Shown piece by piece: positions 36,488 through 44,717 of a stretch of DNA of 64,000 nt. Source of the DNA: JAAXHV01 sp965207165 (GTDB lineage: Bacteria; Pseudomonadota; Gammaproteobacteria; Eutrophobiales; Eutrophobiaceae); assembly GCA_965207165.1 (NCBI GenBank), contig OZ242265.1, positions 682,001 through 746,000 of the forward strand, in the 5' to 3' direction. Numbering within the stretch: the stretch's first letter is position 1; each line of letters begins with the position of its first letter. Below the pieces are notes generated by a model that was given only the letters and a program-made list of their open reading frames with translations, had not been told where the DNA came from and did no database searches. The translations under genes and the position numbers were made by a program.

Positions 36488-37425
36488 TTACGTATGGTTC
36501 CGGGTCACAGTGTCGTGCAGGGTTTTCCACAAGCGTTCAATCCGGTTCACCCAGGGATGCCAGGCCGGTTGGAACAACAAGCGCACTCGTGGATGGTTGA
36601 CCAGCCACTCTTGCACAGTGCGACTTTTATGGATGATGTAGTTGTCCAGGATAAGCGCTAATCGCTTAGCGCGTCGGTAGGTGCGGTGCAAGGTTTCCAG
36701 CAGGGCAATGAACAGGTGGGAATTTTGTTCGGTCCCTGTACCCAAACCAGCTTGCCGGTGTTGGCAGGCAGCGCCCCGGCCAGGTAGCCGCGTTGGTTCT
36801 GTCCGGGGGTGGGCACCTTGCGTTGTTGCCCGCGCCGCATCCAGTCATAGCCGATGCGGGGGTTCAGTTCCACGTCGGCCTCATCGGCGTAGAACACGGC
36901 CTGCTTGGCGCTACAACGGCGTAGCGCCCGGTTGATAACAGCCAGTTTTTTATCTTTGTGCGGGTCGCGCTTGTGCAATGTCGGACACGCACGCCGATAA
37001 CCAAACCCCAACCGGGGCAACCAACGGCGCACGGTCGAGGCATGGATGGCGGTGTCCAAGCGTTGATTTACTGCCTGCGCCAGCAATTCCGTGCTCCAGC
37101 GACTGCGCAGGTAACCCAGTTGCCGGGGTGAGGTATCAAACAACTCCCGTAATGCCGTCAGCACCGGCGCCGTCATCGTCCTCACCGGGCGTCCGCCGCG
37201 ACACGGGGCCAGCCCGGCTTCCCCATAACGCTGCCAAAGCGCCCGCCCGCGCCCTACCGACGAGCGCGCCGCGGCCAGACGCCGCGCCACCGCGCTCACC
37301 GACTGCCTGTCGGCCAGATATAGCACGGCCAGGATACGGCGCACCAGCAGCGCATCGCGGCTCTTGTGAACCTGACGCGCAAGACGACGGCCTTGTGCTC
37401 GATACAATGTTATACTCGTTTTCAT
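36488..37425 (-). pseudogene. IS630-family transposase, frameshifted
   Basis: Two frames make one IS630 DDE transposase. Residues 1-about 237 come from 37425 downward: HTH region, then FYADEADVELNP with the first Asp. The rest comes from the -1 frame: LILDNYIIHKS with the second Asp, and NRIERLWKTLHD with Glu. The frames overlap over 36658-36745, with the switch probably near GGTTTGGGTACAGGG. Some IS630 elements use programmed -1 shifting, but I see no strong heptamer, so a simple mutation is likelier. Confidence 0.85.
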
Positions 37426-37496
37426 CGGGTGACCTCTTCGTGGGTGGATAAATCGTCTAATTGATCTGATCCACGAATGTCACCCGAGTCCCCTTA
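36493..37496. mobile_element. IS630-family insertion sequence
   Basis: Imperfect terminal inverted repeats: TATGGTTCCGGGTCAC at the left and, inverted, TAAGGGGACTCGGGTGAC at the right, each starting at a TA as expected for IS630 target duplication. The transposase fills almost the whole interval. Insertion lies just upstream of an unknown 86-codon gene. Confidence 0.7.
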
Positions 37497-37505
37497 AAGT
37501 GATCG

Positions 37506-37766
37506 ATGGTTAGGAACAGTTATTTAGTCACTGGGTGTAACAGGGAACCAGGTAATGATGCGCCTGAACTGGAACCTATCCATGATAATGGACGCATTTA
37601 CACTGCCGTCGGACTGGATGATAGGGGTTGTATGCGCTACAGTGTCCAAATTACCCGCGGGGTAGCGCCCGCATCATTGTGCCATCGACTACGGAGCGGC
37701 AAATTCGTGATCGCACACGACGGAACGGAGTGTACAGACGATGACTTTCGCTTACTGATCAAATAA
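37506..37766 (+). CDS. Hypothetical protein
   Basis: 86 residues, acidic start and no membrane segment (ELEPIHDNGRIYTAVGLDD, VIAHDGTECTDDDFRLLIK). I do not recognise a family. It begins only 10 bases after the IS630 end, so its original start may have been removed by the insertion. A CsgG-like gene follows 19 bases later and may share its transcript. Confidence 0.45.
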   Translation: MVRNSYLVTGCNREPGNDAPELEPIHDNGRIYTAVGLDDRGCMRYSVQITRGVAPASLCHRLRSGKFVIAHDGTECTDDDFRLLIK

Positions 37767-37785
37767 GCATATTAGGAGAAGTAGT

Positions 37786-38916
37786 ATGAGACACAAAAGC
37801 AGGCAAGCCCTTAGGCGTCATAGTTTCTACGGTACAAAATTCAGCCTGAATTCTCTGGCCATTATTCGGCAAACCTTGAAGACCATTTTGATTGCTTTAC
37901 CGGTTGCCGGTTTTATGTCGCTGGCGCAGGCCCAGGGTGTTACCGACATGAAACAGGGAGAAGGCGGCAGTGTTGCACAAGGCGCCGCCGGTCCATCAGG
38001 TTCGACGCAAGGCAGTGAAAGCACTTTGGAACAATGTGCTCAACCGATGGGCGCGATGGCTGTCATAGAACCGCAGGATTTTGTCATTAGCGCATTGTTG
38101 CAATATGACTTGCAATCACCGGTTGGCGTTGTTCGCATGATGATACAACAGTCCAACTGTTTCATCGTAGTAGAACGCGGTCAGGGAATGAACAATATGA
38201 TGCAGGAACGCGCGCTGATGGAAGCGGGTCAGCTTCGAGAGAACTCCAACTTCGGCGGCGGTCAAATAGTCAGCGCGGATTTTCTTTTGAGGCCTGAAGT
38301 GGTGTTTTCGGAAAGTGACGCCGGCGCTTTGGGTGGCGGGGTCGGTGCCGCGTTAGGTGGTGTGTTCGGCTCCGCGGGGTCCCTCATTGGCGGTTTGGTC
38401 GGTGGTCTTAAATTCAAAGAGGCGCAAACCAGTATGCTGGTCGCTGACGCGCGCTCGGGAGTGCAAGTCGCTTCGGCAACCGGCAGTTCCAAGAAAGCGG
38501 ATTTGGCGCTGGGCGGTGTCCTGATAGGTGGCAGCGCTGGCGCCGGTTTAGGCGGGTATGGCAATACCAATGAAGGCAAGATTATTGTTGCAAGCCTCAT
38601 GGACAATTACAACCACATCGTCAGGGCAGTGCGCGGTCAGCCGAGCTTGCAGCGTGATGTCGGCACATTGGCACAGGAAGCTGCTGCCGGCGGGTCCAAA
38701 AAAGCAGGTGATGTATTTGCTGAAGGTGACATTCTCTACCCAAAGATAGATAACGTGAAATTACTCTCCGACTCATCCACTGGAGCGGAACAACTTGGTA
38801 AACTGAAAAAATCTGATGGCATGATCTTCATGGGTGAAGAAAACAACGGTTTCATCAGGGTCGAAACCAGCAATGGTGGCGGCTGGGTTAAAAAAATTCT
38901 GGTTACACGAAATTAG
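37786..38916 (+). CDS. CsgG/HfaB-like outer-membrane secretion protein with C-terminal SH3-like domain
   Basis: 376 residues with an N-terminal export segment (IALPVAGFMSLAQA). The middle section (about residues 85-215: IQQSNCFIVVERGQGMNNMM, then ERALMEAGQLRENSN) follows the CsgG pattern of a Cys/Asn strand, 'ERG' and QE..L. A Gly-rich segment follows that could form membrane-spanning strands. Residues about 310-375 look like a bacterial SH3 domain (LLSDSSTGAEQLGKLKK). CsgG proteins form export pores for curli or holdfast subunits; no curli subunit gene is nearby. Start ATG 37786 has AGGAG upstream. Confidence 0.75.
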   Translation: MRHKSRQALRRHSFYGTKFSLNSLAIIRQTLKTILIALPVAGFMSLAQAQGVTDMKQGEGGSVAQGAAGPSGSTQGSESTLEQCAQPMGAMAVIEPQDFVISALLQYDLQSPVGVVRMMIQQSNCFIVVERGQGMNNMMQERALMEAGQLRENSNFGGGQIVSADFLLRPEVVFSESDAGALGGGVGAALGGVFGSAGSLIGGLVGGLKFKEAQTSMLVADARSGVQVASATGSSKKADLALGGVLIGGSAGAGLGGYGNTNEGKIIVASLMDNYNHIVRAVRGQPSLQRDVGTLAQEAAAGGSKKAGDVFAEGDILYPKIDNVKLLSDSSTGAEQLGKLKKSDGMIFMGEENNGFIRVETSNGGGWVKKILVTRN

Positions 38917-39336
38917 TCTTCAGTACAACGTCCGGATCAGTCTGGGTCAGGGGGCGGTAGTTTGAGGCAGCTGTGCTCGGCTCAGGGATCACTGGATCTG
39001 GCAATCAGCCTGACAGGCGCTGGTGCTGTGGGTCGCGCCGCTGAGCATCCTGTAGAAGACCCGCCTAAGTGCAAGGATCGGGTGTTATGTTAAATATGAC
39101 AGGCTTGTGGATAACTTGTTTCCTGTGCCTGGCAGTGGCTGGTCATGTTTAAAGTAACGACAACAAATATAGACGGTGAAATGTTTCCACACCATCAATA
39201 CAGGTTTAATGAACAAAACCTCATTATGGCTCATTGCGAAGCCGTGTTTAAGAGAGGGGCGAACCATTCCATCGGCAAAGCTGCCACCCCCAAAATTGCG
39301 TAGTCCAGCGAAGATGAACACTGCCCCCAGCCGGCA
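38917..39336. other. Intergenic region, no supported gene
   Basis: About 420 bases. A 78-codon minus-strand frame (39085-39321) crosses it but has no family, no ribosome site and includes a stretch shared with 21487 (TGTTCATCTTCGCTGGA), so it is probably a repeat and not a gene. Confidence 0.45.
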
Positions 39337-39576
39337 TTGAGACGACGGCGGTCATCGGGTGCGCGGCGGGGGGTGGGTGTTTGTCATCAACGAGGCGGTG
39401 GTTGCCGGCATCGGGCCGTGTTGCCAGGGGTTGACCTGTGTGCCCTGGTTGTTGATTGGGCCGGGTTGTACAAGACGAACCAGGCCAGGCGCGCCAGCCG
39501 GATCCGGCTCCTGCGGAAGCGGACAACCTGCCTGACCGGGTGGACGGCCAGAGACCAATACCAGCTCACCTACTGA
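39337..39576 (+). CDS. Conserved small ORF, copy 2 (mobilisation unit)
   Basis: 79 codons ending VDLCALVVDWAGLYKTNQAR and ...DQYQLTY. It aligns with the copies at 15774, 44263 and 57063 over DLRALVVDW-x-RLxxxNQARRASR. Basic and probably helical. It sits upstream of the hairpin cluster and MobC remnant in the same direction. The start is uncertain and the upstream part looks frameshifted. Function unknown. Confidence 0.45.
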   Translation: MRRRRSSGARRGVGVCHQRGGGCRHRAVLPGVDLCALVVDWAGLYKTNQARRASRIRLLRKRTTCLTGWTARDQYQLTY

Positions 39577-39671
39577 CCCGCTTTATGTTTCAATGAGTCG
39601 CCGGACATCCAACCGGATGGTTCCGCCAGTGACAAAAGAGCACACAGTCGTTAACTGTCAAATACGTTGGG

Positions 39672-39763
39672 GCGAGACTACTCCTGTATACAAAACGGCG
39701 TTTTGATACAGGAGTCTCGCAAGAGGGGGATACCCCCCCTTGACCCCCCCGTTGGCAACGGGG
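39672..39763 (+). repeat. Hairpin cluster, copy B
   Basis: 49-nt hairpin at 39672-39720: GCGAGACT-act-CCTGTAT-a-CAAAAC pairs with GTTTTG-ATACAGG-AGTCTCGC around a GGC loop, leaving 3-nt and 1-nt bulges on one side. Then AAGAGGGGG-ata-CCCCCCTT, and CCCCGTT-ggc-AACGGGG at 39747-39763. The best preserved copy on the plus strand. Confidence 0.92.
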
Positions 39764-39784
39764 CACGATGGTACTTCGGACATC

Positions 39785-39892
39785 ATGCCGAAACGTAAAG
39801 CCGCACCACCGGAGCTGGACAAGGTCATTACCCTACGCGTGGATGCCGGCCCAGTGCCAATTAAAATCAGCATCAAGCTACCGGATGAATGA
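39785..39892 (+). pseudogene. MobC-like N-terminal remnant
   Basis: 35 codons: PPELDKVITLRVDAGPVPIK, matching the start of the intact MobC-like protein at 57009 (TQLDKVISVRIDSATYATW). Stops before the MobC core. It lies 21 bases after the hairpin cluster. Confidence 0.6.
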
Positions 39893-40195
39893 TTCCTATG
39901 CCAACGACCCCAAACTCGCCCATAATCCCGGTGAAGCAGAGGTGTATATCCGTCCGCATGATGCCAACTACTCGGCGTCGGGAACAGTGCCCCATTACCT
40001 TACGCAATGGCAGCGGCAACACGAGACCGACCGCAAATATAGAAGAAAAATCAGTACTCGGGGTGTTCGTGTCCTGCAAGGGCCGGTGGCCCAAGCTGGA
40101 ACAGGGACAAAAGAACGTGAACGCGCTGCACACGGGACAAAAAGCGGACAGGGTCGGGACATCAGCGTTCACAGCACGCTGGTGACGGCCAGTCC
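39893..40195 (+). other. Gene fragments, including a possible barrel C-terminus
   Basis: About 300 bases with a continuous but unrecognised reading frame (GEAEVYIRPHDANYSASGT...). The end, TTCACAGCACGCTGGTGA, matches the last codons of the barrel protein at 45524 (VTARW stop), suggesting a leftover barrel terminus. Confidence 0.3.
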
Positions 40196-41080
40196 CTAGC
40201 GGTCCAACAGGTATTTCAGCGTGAACATCACCGACCACTGCCGGAGATCGCTGAACGTGGTGTGATTGGTGAAATCGGGGTTCTCTCTGTGGGCCGGGTG
40301 CCTGGAGTAGGAACCTGTGTATTTGATGTCATCCATAATGGACCAGGTCATCTTCAAACCGGCTATTGTTCTGTGGCCGAGGCTGTAGTCCGCACCGGCA
40401 TGGATGCTACCGAACAGGATGGTATCCGTCATATCGGCATCCTGGCTGCTGTTATAAAACGACAGGTCCCGTGAAGGAGCCGCCAGGTCCTGGTAATGGG
40501 TGGTGTAGTGTACTCCCGACACCTCGGCAAACGCAGCGCCCAGCCCGATCCCCAGGTAGGGCGTTAACGTTTCGAATGTGTTCTGGAAATCGTAGTACGC
40601 GTTGAACGAAAGGGTGCGCGAGATGAAATCATCGATGCTGGACTCGAAATTTGACGTGACCATGTTGCCGGGTGGCTGACCGGCGCGTCTTCCGTCCAGA
40701 AAGGTGATGTCGGAGAACGTCTGCTCGACGTTGTTTTTTCGCAGTGCGGCCGCAATTTCCAGGCGGATACGGTTGAAATAGCGACCGATTGAGATTTCGA
40801 ATGCGCTGCCGGTATCCGCATCAAGGTCATACTTCCAGAGGTATCCCGGTATGGAAACCCCGCCTATTTCCTGACCAAGGCCCGGCTGGGTGCAGGAATC
40901 CGGGTAACAGTAGGTGTCCCGGTTCCAACCCGCCTGATCAATCGTGGAAGCCCAGCTTGCGCCTGCTCCGGCGCCGACGTACCACCCCGAGCTTGCCTGC
41001 TCTGCGCCTGCAATGCCAGGTGTGGCGAGGACTGTCAATATGACACTGGCTGTGAAGAACCAGAACGCTGGCAATTTCAT
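40196..41080 (-). CDS. Outer-membrane beta-barrel protein
   Basis: 294 residues with a signal peptide (FWFFTASVILTVLATPGIAGA). Alternating strands follow with GWYVGAGAGASWAS at the start and TPYLGIGLGAAFAEVSG near the middle, ending SVMFTLKYLLDR. The pattern fits 8-stranded OmpA/OmpW-like or opacity-type barrels. Two Cys in DTYCYPDSCTQ could form a disulfide outside the cell. ATG 41080 is preferred to 41092 because the signal peptide starts there. Role unknown. Confidence 0.8.
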   Translation of the reverse strand: MKLPAFWFFTASVILTVLATPGIAGAEQASSGWYVGAGAGASWASTIDQAGWNRDTYCYPDSCTQPGLGQEIGGVSIPGYLWKYDLDADTGSAFEISIGRYFNRIRLEIAAALRKNNVEQTFSDITFLDGRRAGQPPGNMVTSNFESSIDDFISRTLSFNAYYDFQNTFETLTPYLGIGLGAAFAEVSGVHYTTHYQDLAAPSRDLSFYNSSQDADMTDTILFGSIHAGADYSLGHRTIAGLKMTWSIMDDIKYTGSYSRHPAHRENPDFTNHTTFSDLRQWSVMFTLKYLLDR

Positions 41081-41092
41081 TGAGGCTTCCAT

Positions 41093-41317
41093 CTACTTTG
41101 GATAAAGAGGGCGTATGGTAGTATAAATTTCCAAGAACAGGAAGGTGTCGCTATGAATGACTGGCTCCGGTGCCCAGGCAATCACCGCGGCGGTGGTGTG
41201 GTCCTTGAAGTCAAGGGAATTGACGATCTGCCGGACCAGCACCGGGTCCCCGCGCCGCACGTCAACGCCGGCGCGTGGCCGACCCTTGTAGTCCGTGTCT
41301 TTCTCCAGGTAGGCCAC
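41093..41317 (-). pseudogene. Relaxase N-terminal remnant
   Basis: YLEKDTDYKGRPRAGVDVRR, then GDPVLVRQIVNSLDFKDHTT and AAVIAWAPE: this is the conserved relaxase/mobilisation nuclease N-terminal block. After WAPE the sequence diverges at once and stops, so the HUH metal site is gone. It follows a MobC remnant (41374-41625) in the same direction. Confidence 0.75.
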
Positions 41318-41373
41318 GGCCCGGATGCATTACCGGCATAGAACGTAATCATCATGGGATGCCGCCAGGTTCC

Positions 41374-41625
41374 TTAATACCCGGTGAATGTTGATGAGCC
41401 GGTGCAACAACTCAATCTCTCCCGGCCATTGTTGCCGATGCGCGCAATCGCGGCCAGCAATGCCGGGTCAGCCGCGGGCGGCGGTTTGCGCCGGGGAGTA
41501 ACAAGCCGGCCACCTGAGACGCCAGACACCGGCATGCGTAACCGGTCACCGAGAGACAGCTCATCCGCGTTGGCCCGCGCCAGCCACTCTGCCCGGGTCG
41601 CCGCAGCCCCGCGCAGGGTAACCAT
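41374..41625 (-). pseudogene. MobC-like remnant
   Basis: VTLRGAAATRAEWLARANAD and PPPAADPALLAAIARIGNN align with the intact copy's VRIDSATYATWTTLAKD and PPVDPTLLAAVGRGGNN. The GNN-LNQIA core is lost by frameshift right after IGNN. Confidence 0.7.
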
Positions 41626-41751
41626 CCGGTCCTGCAGCGCGCGTACGCGTAAGTTTTGGGGACAGGCACATTGTATCCCCGGCCGGTTACATGAATCGCG
41701 CCGGGGTGTCCAGAGTCCTGAGCGTGAAGGTTTACACGTGAGGCAACGTTA

Positions 41752-41970
41752 ATGGCAGACATAACAGGCACCGGTGGCAATGAGACTCTCACAGGCACCG
41801 CGGGCGACGATACGATAAATGGCCTGGGCGGCGACGATACGCTCAAGTGCGGTTCCGGCGCGGAGGTATTTGTGTTCCAGACCGCCGGCGGTAACGGGTT
41901 GGATACCATCACGGATTTCGACCCCGCAGTTGATACCGTCAGGAAAGAGACCGGCAACTGGACTTTTTGA
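41752..41970 (+). CDS. Short truncated RTX protein
   Basis: 72 residues: GTGGNETLTGTAGDDTINGL then VFQTAGGNGLDTITDFDPAV. It has a normal RTX start and one calcium-binding pair, then stops where full-length relatives carry on. Start ATG 41752. A complete RTX gene follows 89 bases later, so this may be a partial duplication of an RTX gene. Confidence 0.5.
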   Translation: MADITGTGGNETLTGTAGDDTINGLGGDDTLKCGSGAEVFVFQTAGGNGLDTITDFDPAVDTVRKETGNWTF

Positions 41971-42059
41971 CACAGACAACGAATGGTATGAGATGAGTGT
42001 TTCAGGCTGAAGTTATAATGTATTATGAGACCGAATGATAATCAGCGTGGAGAGAAAGC

Positions 42060-43643
42060 ATGTCGAATCATGACAATGAGATGAACGGGTTTGCGCCGGC
42101 CAACCAGGGTGTGTTTTACCAGACGGTGGCCGGGCAGAAAATCGCTGTGCTGCAGTCCACGTTTGAATTCACCTCCGCCACCCATTTCAGGGACAATGAC
42201 GGAGCCACAACGTATCCCGGCAGATATGCTTATGAGAAAACCGGGGCCGACCAGGGCAGGCTCGAATTGTACTACGATGATGGCGATTGGTTTTCGGTTG
42301 ACCTCAACTACTTGTCAGCTACCCAGGTCAGCCTTTACTTTTATCAGGCTGATGGGACAAGTGTAACGGTGGAGGTGACATTCCCGCCACGGCCTGACGT
42401 GGTTACACCCCCTCAAGCAGCGCGTGGTTTTGCGCCGGCCGACCAGGATGTATTTCACCAGGCGGTGGCCGGACAGAAACTCTCTGTGCTGCAGTCCACG
42501 TTTGAATTCACCTCTGCCACCCGTTTCAGTGAAACTGACGGAATAACAACGGATTCCGGCGGATATACTTACGAGAAAACCGGAGATGACACGGCAGAGC
42601 TCCGGTTGTACTACAATGACGGCGACCGGTCTTCGGTTGATTTAGAGTATCAGTCGGCAACCCAGCTTACCGTCCGCTTTACTCTGCCCGACGGGCGAGC
42701 TGTGACAGAAACGATTCAAATTCAGGCGCCCCCCGATGATAATACAGAACCCGGCAACACTGGCACTGGCTCTGGCGCAAATACGCAATCCGGCACCTCG
42801 CGCGCGGATACCCTGACCGGCAGCGCCGGCGCCGATATCATAGACGGTGTCAGCGGCAATGACATCCTGGAGGGACTTGCCGGCGATGACAGGCTCAATG
42901 GCGGGGCCGGTGATGACAGACTCGAAGGCGGGGCCGGTAATGACACCCTGCAGGGCGGCGCCGGTGATGACACGCTTAACGGTGGCCCCGGCGCTGACAT
43001 GCTGGATGGCGGCGCGGGTAGTGATGTCGCCTCTTACGAGGACTCCGCGCGCGGGGTGCTGGTGCGCCTGCACGATGCCAGGGGAGTCAAGAACGGTGAT
43101 GCCCAGGGCGATACGCTGACGGGTATTGAGCATCTTGTCGGCAGCAGGTATAACGACACGCTGGCTGGGGATGGTGGAGATAATATCCTCCGGGGAGAGG
43201 ATGGCGACGATACCTTGTACGGTGGACCGGCCGGCGGTGACGACAGGATGTACGGCGGTAACGGCGATGACCGGATCTTCGCGGGCAAGGGAGATGATAC
43301 CCTGACCGGCGGTGCTGGCGTTGACGTGATGAAGGGAGGACCGGGGGAGGATGTTCTGGTTGTTGACGGCAACGATATGGATATTTTATATGGCGGCCCC
43401 GACGATGACAGGTTCCAGTTTTTCCCCAGCGACCTTGGCGGTGGCATCATACGGGATTTTACCAATGGCGAGGACGTGATCGACCTGCGCGAGTTTTCCG
43501 GCATCAGCAGCGTCAACGATCTTGACATCGTCAGTGTTGGGAATAACGTGCGGATAGACTTGGCAGGCGCTGATTATTTGACCACTATCATCCTGTCGGA
43601 TTTCGATAGCGCCAACCTGGATAATGCCGATTTTATGTTTTGA
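42060..43643 (+). CDS. RTX protein with duplicated N-terminal beta domain
   Basis: 527 residues. Two tandem copies of a roughly 95-residue domain occupy about 10-105 and 122-220 (GFAPANQGVFYQTVAGQKIA and GFAPADQDVFHQAVAGQKLS), each with FEFTSATxF and a YYxDGDxxSVDL strand. After a Thr/Gly linker come RTX nonapeptides (GGAGNDTLQGG) from about 255 to 460 and a C-terminus ending ANLDNADFMF, typical for type I secretion. I do not recognise the N-terminal domain. Start ATG 42060 follows GGAGAGA. Confidence 0.85.
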   Translation: MSNHDNEMNGFAPANQGVFYQTVAGQKIAVLQSTFEFTSATHFRDNDGATTYPGRYAYEKTGADQGRLELYYDDGDWFSVDLNYLSATQVSLYFYQADGTSVTVEVTFPPRPDVVTPPQAARGFAPADQDVFHQAVAGQKLSVLQSTFEFTSATRFSETDGITTDSGGYTYEKTGDDTAELRLYYNDGDRSSVDLEYQSATQLTVRFTLPDGRAVTETIQIQAPPDDNTEPGNTGTGSGANTQSGTSRADTLTGSAGADIIDGVSGNDILEGLAGDDRLNGGAGDDRLEGGAGNDTLQGGAGDDTLNGGPGADMLDGGAGSDVASYEDSARGVLVRLHDARGVKNGDAQGDTLTGIEHLVGSRYNDTLAGDGGDNILRGEDGDDTLYGGPAGGDDRMYGGNGDDRIFAGKGDDTLTGGAGVDVMKGGPGEDVLVVDGNDMDILYGGPDDDRFQFFPSDLGGGIIRDFTNGEDVIDLREFSGISSVNDLDIVSVGNNVRIDLAGADYLTTIILSDFDSANLDNADFMF

Positions 43644-43760
43644 ACCCTGACCTGGCCAGGCCGGAACCAGGAGAAATGCCTCCGATTAACGAGATGCCGG
43701 GATAGGCATTCCCGCTCCCCGTTCGTCAGTACGGGCTTGACCCGGAATACAGTCACATAC

Positions 43761-43928
43761 TTATTGCTTGCGACACATTGTCAGGTCGTAAGGAGCGTCC
43801 GCTTCCGCCAGCAGCACGTTGGCCAGGGAACGGCTCATGGCCTTGCACATGCTGTTGGTGAGGATGATGCCGGTGGCGCCCACCAGGGAGCCGGCGACAA
43901 GCAGGATATTGTTGAACAGCCGCACAAC
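43761..43928 (-). pseudogene. Fragment of NAD(P) transhydrogenase beta subunit (pntB-like)
   Basis: One frame reads LFNNILLVAGSLVGATGIIL, TNSMCKAMSRSLANVLLAEA then stops. The GALxGASGTILTxxMCKAMNRS pattern is the membrane-to-domain III junction of PntB. Only about 55 codons remain, next to a MobC remnant, so it looks like host DNA picked up during recombination. Confidence 0.6.
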
Positions 43929-44001
43929 CGGCGCTGGACAGGATCACTGCCCTGTGCGTGGATGCGGGTGTCAGGGACCATCCGACATTCCCCTGTGAAC
44001 A

Positions 44002-44133
44002 TGACCGGTCACCGGGAGACAGCCCATCCGCGTTGGTCCGCGCCAGCCACTCTGCCCGGGTCGCCGCAGCCACGCGCAGGGCAATCATCCGGCCCGGCGG
44101 CGCGTGCGATGTAGCGCGTTCAGCCATTGGCAA
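44002..44133 (-). pseudogene. MobC-like N-terminal remnant
   Basis: PMAERATSHAPPGRMIALRV, then TRAEWLARTNADGLSPGDRS, clearly like 41625 (TRAEWLARANADELSLGDR) and 26548. Decays after about 45 codons. It starts 20 bases after hairpin cluster C in the same direction. Confidence 0.6.
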
Positions 44134-44152
44134 CTGTCAATGTATCATCGGG

Positions 44153-44245
44153 CCCCGTTGCCAACGGGGGGGATCAAAGGGGGGGGCGCCCCCCTTGCAA
44201 GCACCCTGTATTCATGCGCAGCATGTAATACAGGGGTATGCTTGC
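44153..44245 (-). repeat. Hairpin cluster, copy C (compensatory variant)
   Basis: On the minus strand: GCAAGCAT-acc-CCTGTAT-t-aCATGC pairs with GCATGa-ATACAGG-GTGCTTGC around TGC (44197-44245, again 49 nt). Stem bases differ from copies B and D in both arms, while the bulges keep position and size. Then come AAGGGGGG...CCCCCTT-like and CCCCGTT-ggc-AACGGGG (44153-44169). Confidence 0.92.
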
Positions 44246-44345
44246 CCCTGTGTGAACGACAGTCATCGACTGTGAACGCGTTGTTCCCTGACAGGATTAT
44301 CCGGTGGTCTGCCGGATAACCTGTCACGAAGCGTATCCGGTCGTT
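44246..44345 (-). other. Transfer-origin-like repeat region, copy C
   Basis: Contains ACAGTCATCGACTGT (5-bp arms), then TGTTCCCTGACAGG and TTATCCGG-tggtctg-CCGGATAA (8-bp arms). The same series is at 54988 and 57135. Closely spaced inverted repeats next to mobC and relaxase genes are typical of oriT regions, but no nick site was proven. Confidence 0.55.
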
Positions 44346-44520
44346 CGATGAAATGGTGCTTTTCCATCGGCATCCACCTGGCCAGGCGGTCCACCCAATA
44401 CCGCATGCGCTGGAGCCGGCTGGTGCGTTTGGCCTGGTTCATCCTGGACAACCTGTCCCAATCAACAACCAGGGCACGCAGGTCCACCTCTGGCAATACG
44501 GCCCCAACATCCGCAAGCAA
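44263..44520 (-). CDS. Conserved small ORF, copy 3 (mobilisation unit)
   Basis: 85 codons, the longest uninterrupted copy in one frame: LADVGAVLPEVDLRALVVDW, RLSRMNQAKRTSRLQRM, ending NPVREQRVHSR. The upstream frame (ALISEA) extends a little, so the true start may be an alternative codon before 44520. Basic, probably helical. Its 3' end overlaps the transfer-origin-like inverted repeats. No known family recognised. Confidence 0.5.
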   Translation of the reverse strand: MLADVGAVLPEVDLRALVVDWDRLSRMNQAKRTSRLQRMRYWVDRLARWMPMEKHHFIERPDTLRDRLSGRPPDNPVREQRVHSR

Positions 44521-44647
44521 CGCCTCGCTAATCAGGGCAACCGCATACTATCGGATTCTGCCGCAGTGGACAGCAATCCGGCTGGAATGACAATAACCCG
44601 GATTCATAACGTATGCGGTGATCCTGTCTGCGGAGTGAAAAAAAAAC

Positions 44648-44674
44648 TTGACTGCGCTGTCCATGGACTATACT
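44648..44674 (+). promoter_or_regulatory. Possible sigma-70 promoter of barrel gene
   Basis: TTGACT and TATACT are separated by 15 bases, about 44 bases before the start at 44718. TAAGAG-tactg-CTCTTGA follows directly and could be an operator. The spacing is shorter than ideal. Confidence 0.4.
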
Positions 44675-44717
44675 TAAGAGTAAGAGTACTGCTCTTGAGT
44701 AAGTGGGAGATTACGTC

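Noticed and set aside
36658..36745. Programmed -1 frameshift in the IS630 transposase
   Set aside because: Possible in the family, but no clear slippery heptamer is visible in the overlap; treated as a mutation.
39085..39321. 78-codon minus-strand frame
   Set aside because: No family, no ribosome site, and part of it is a repeat also found near 21487.
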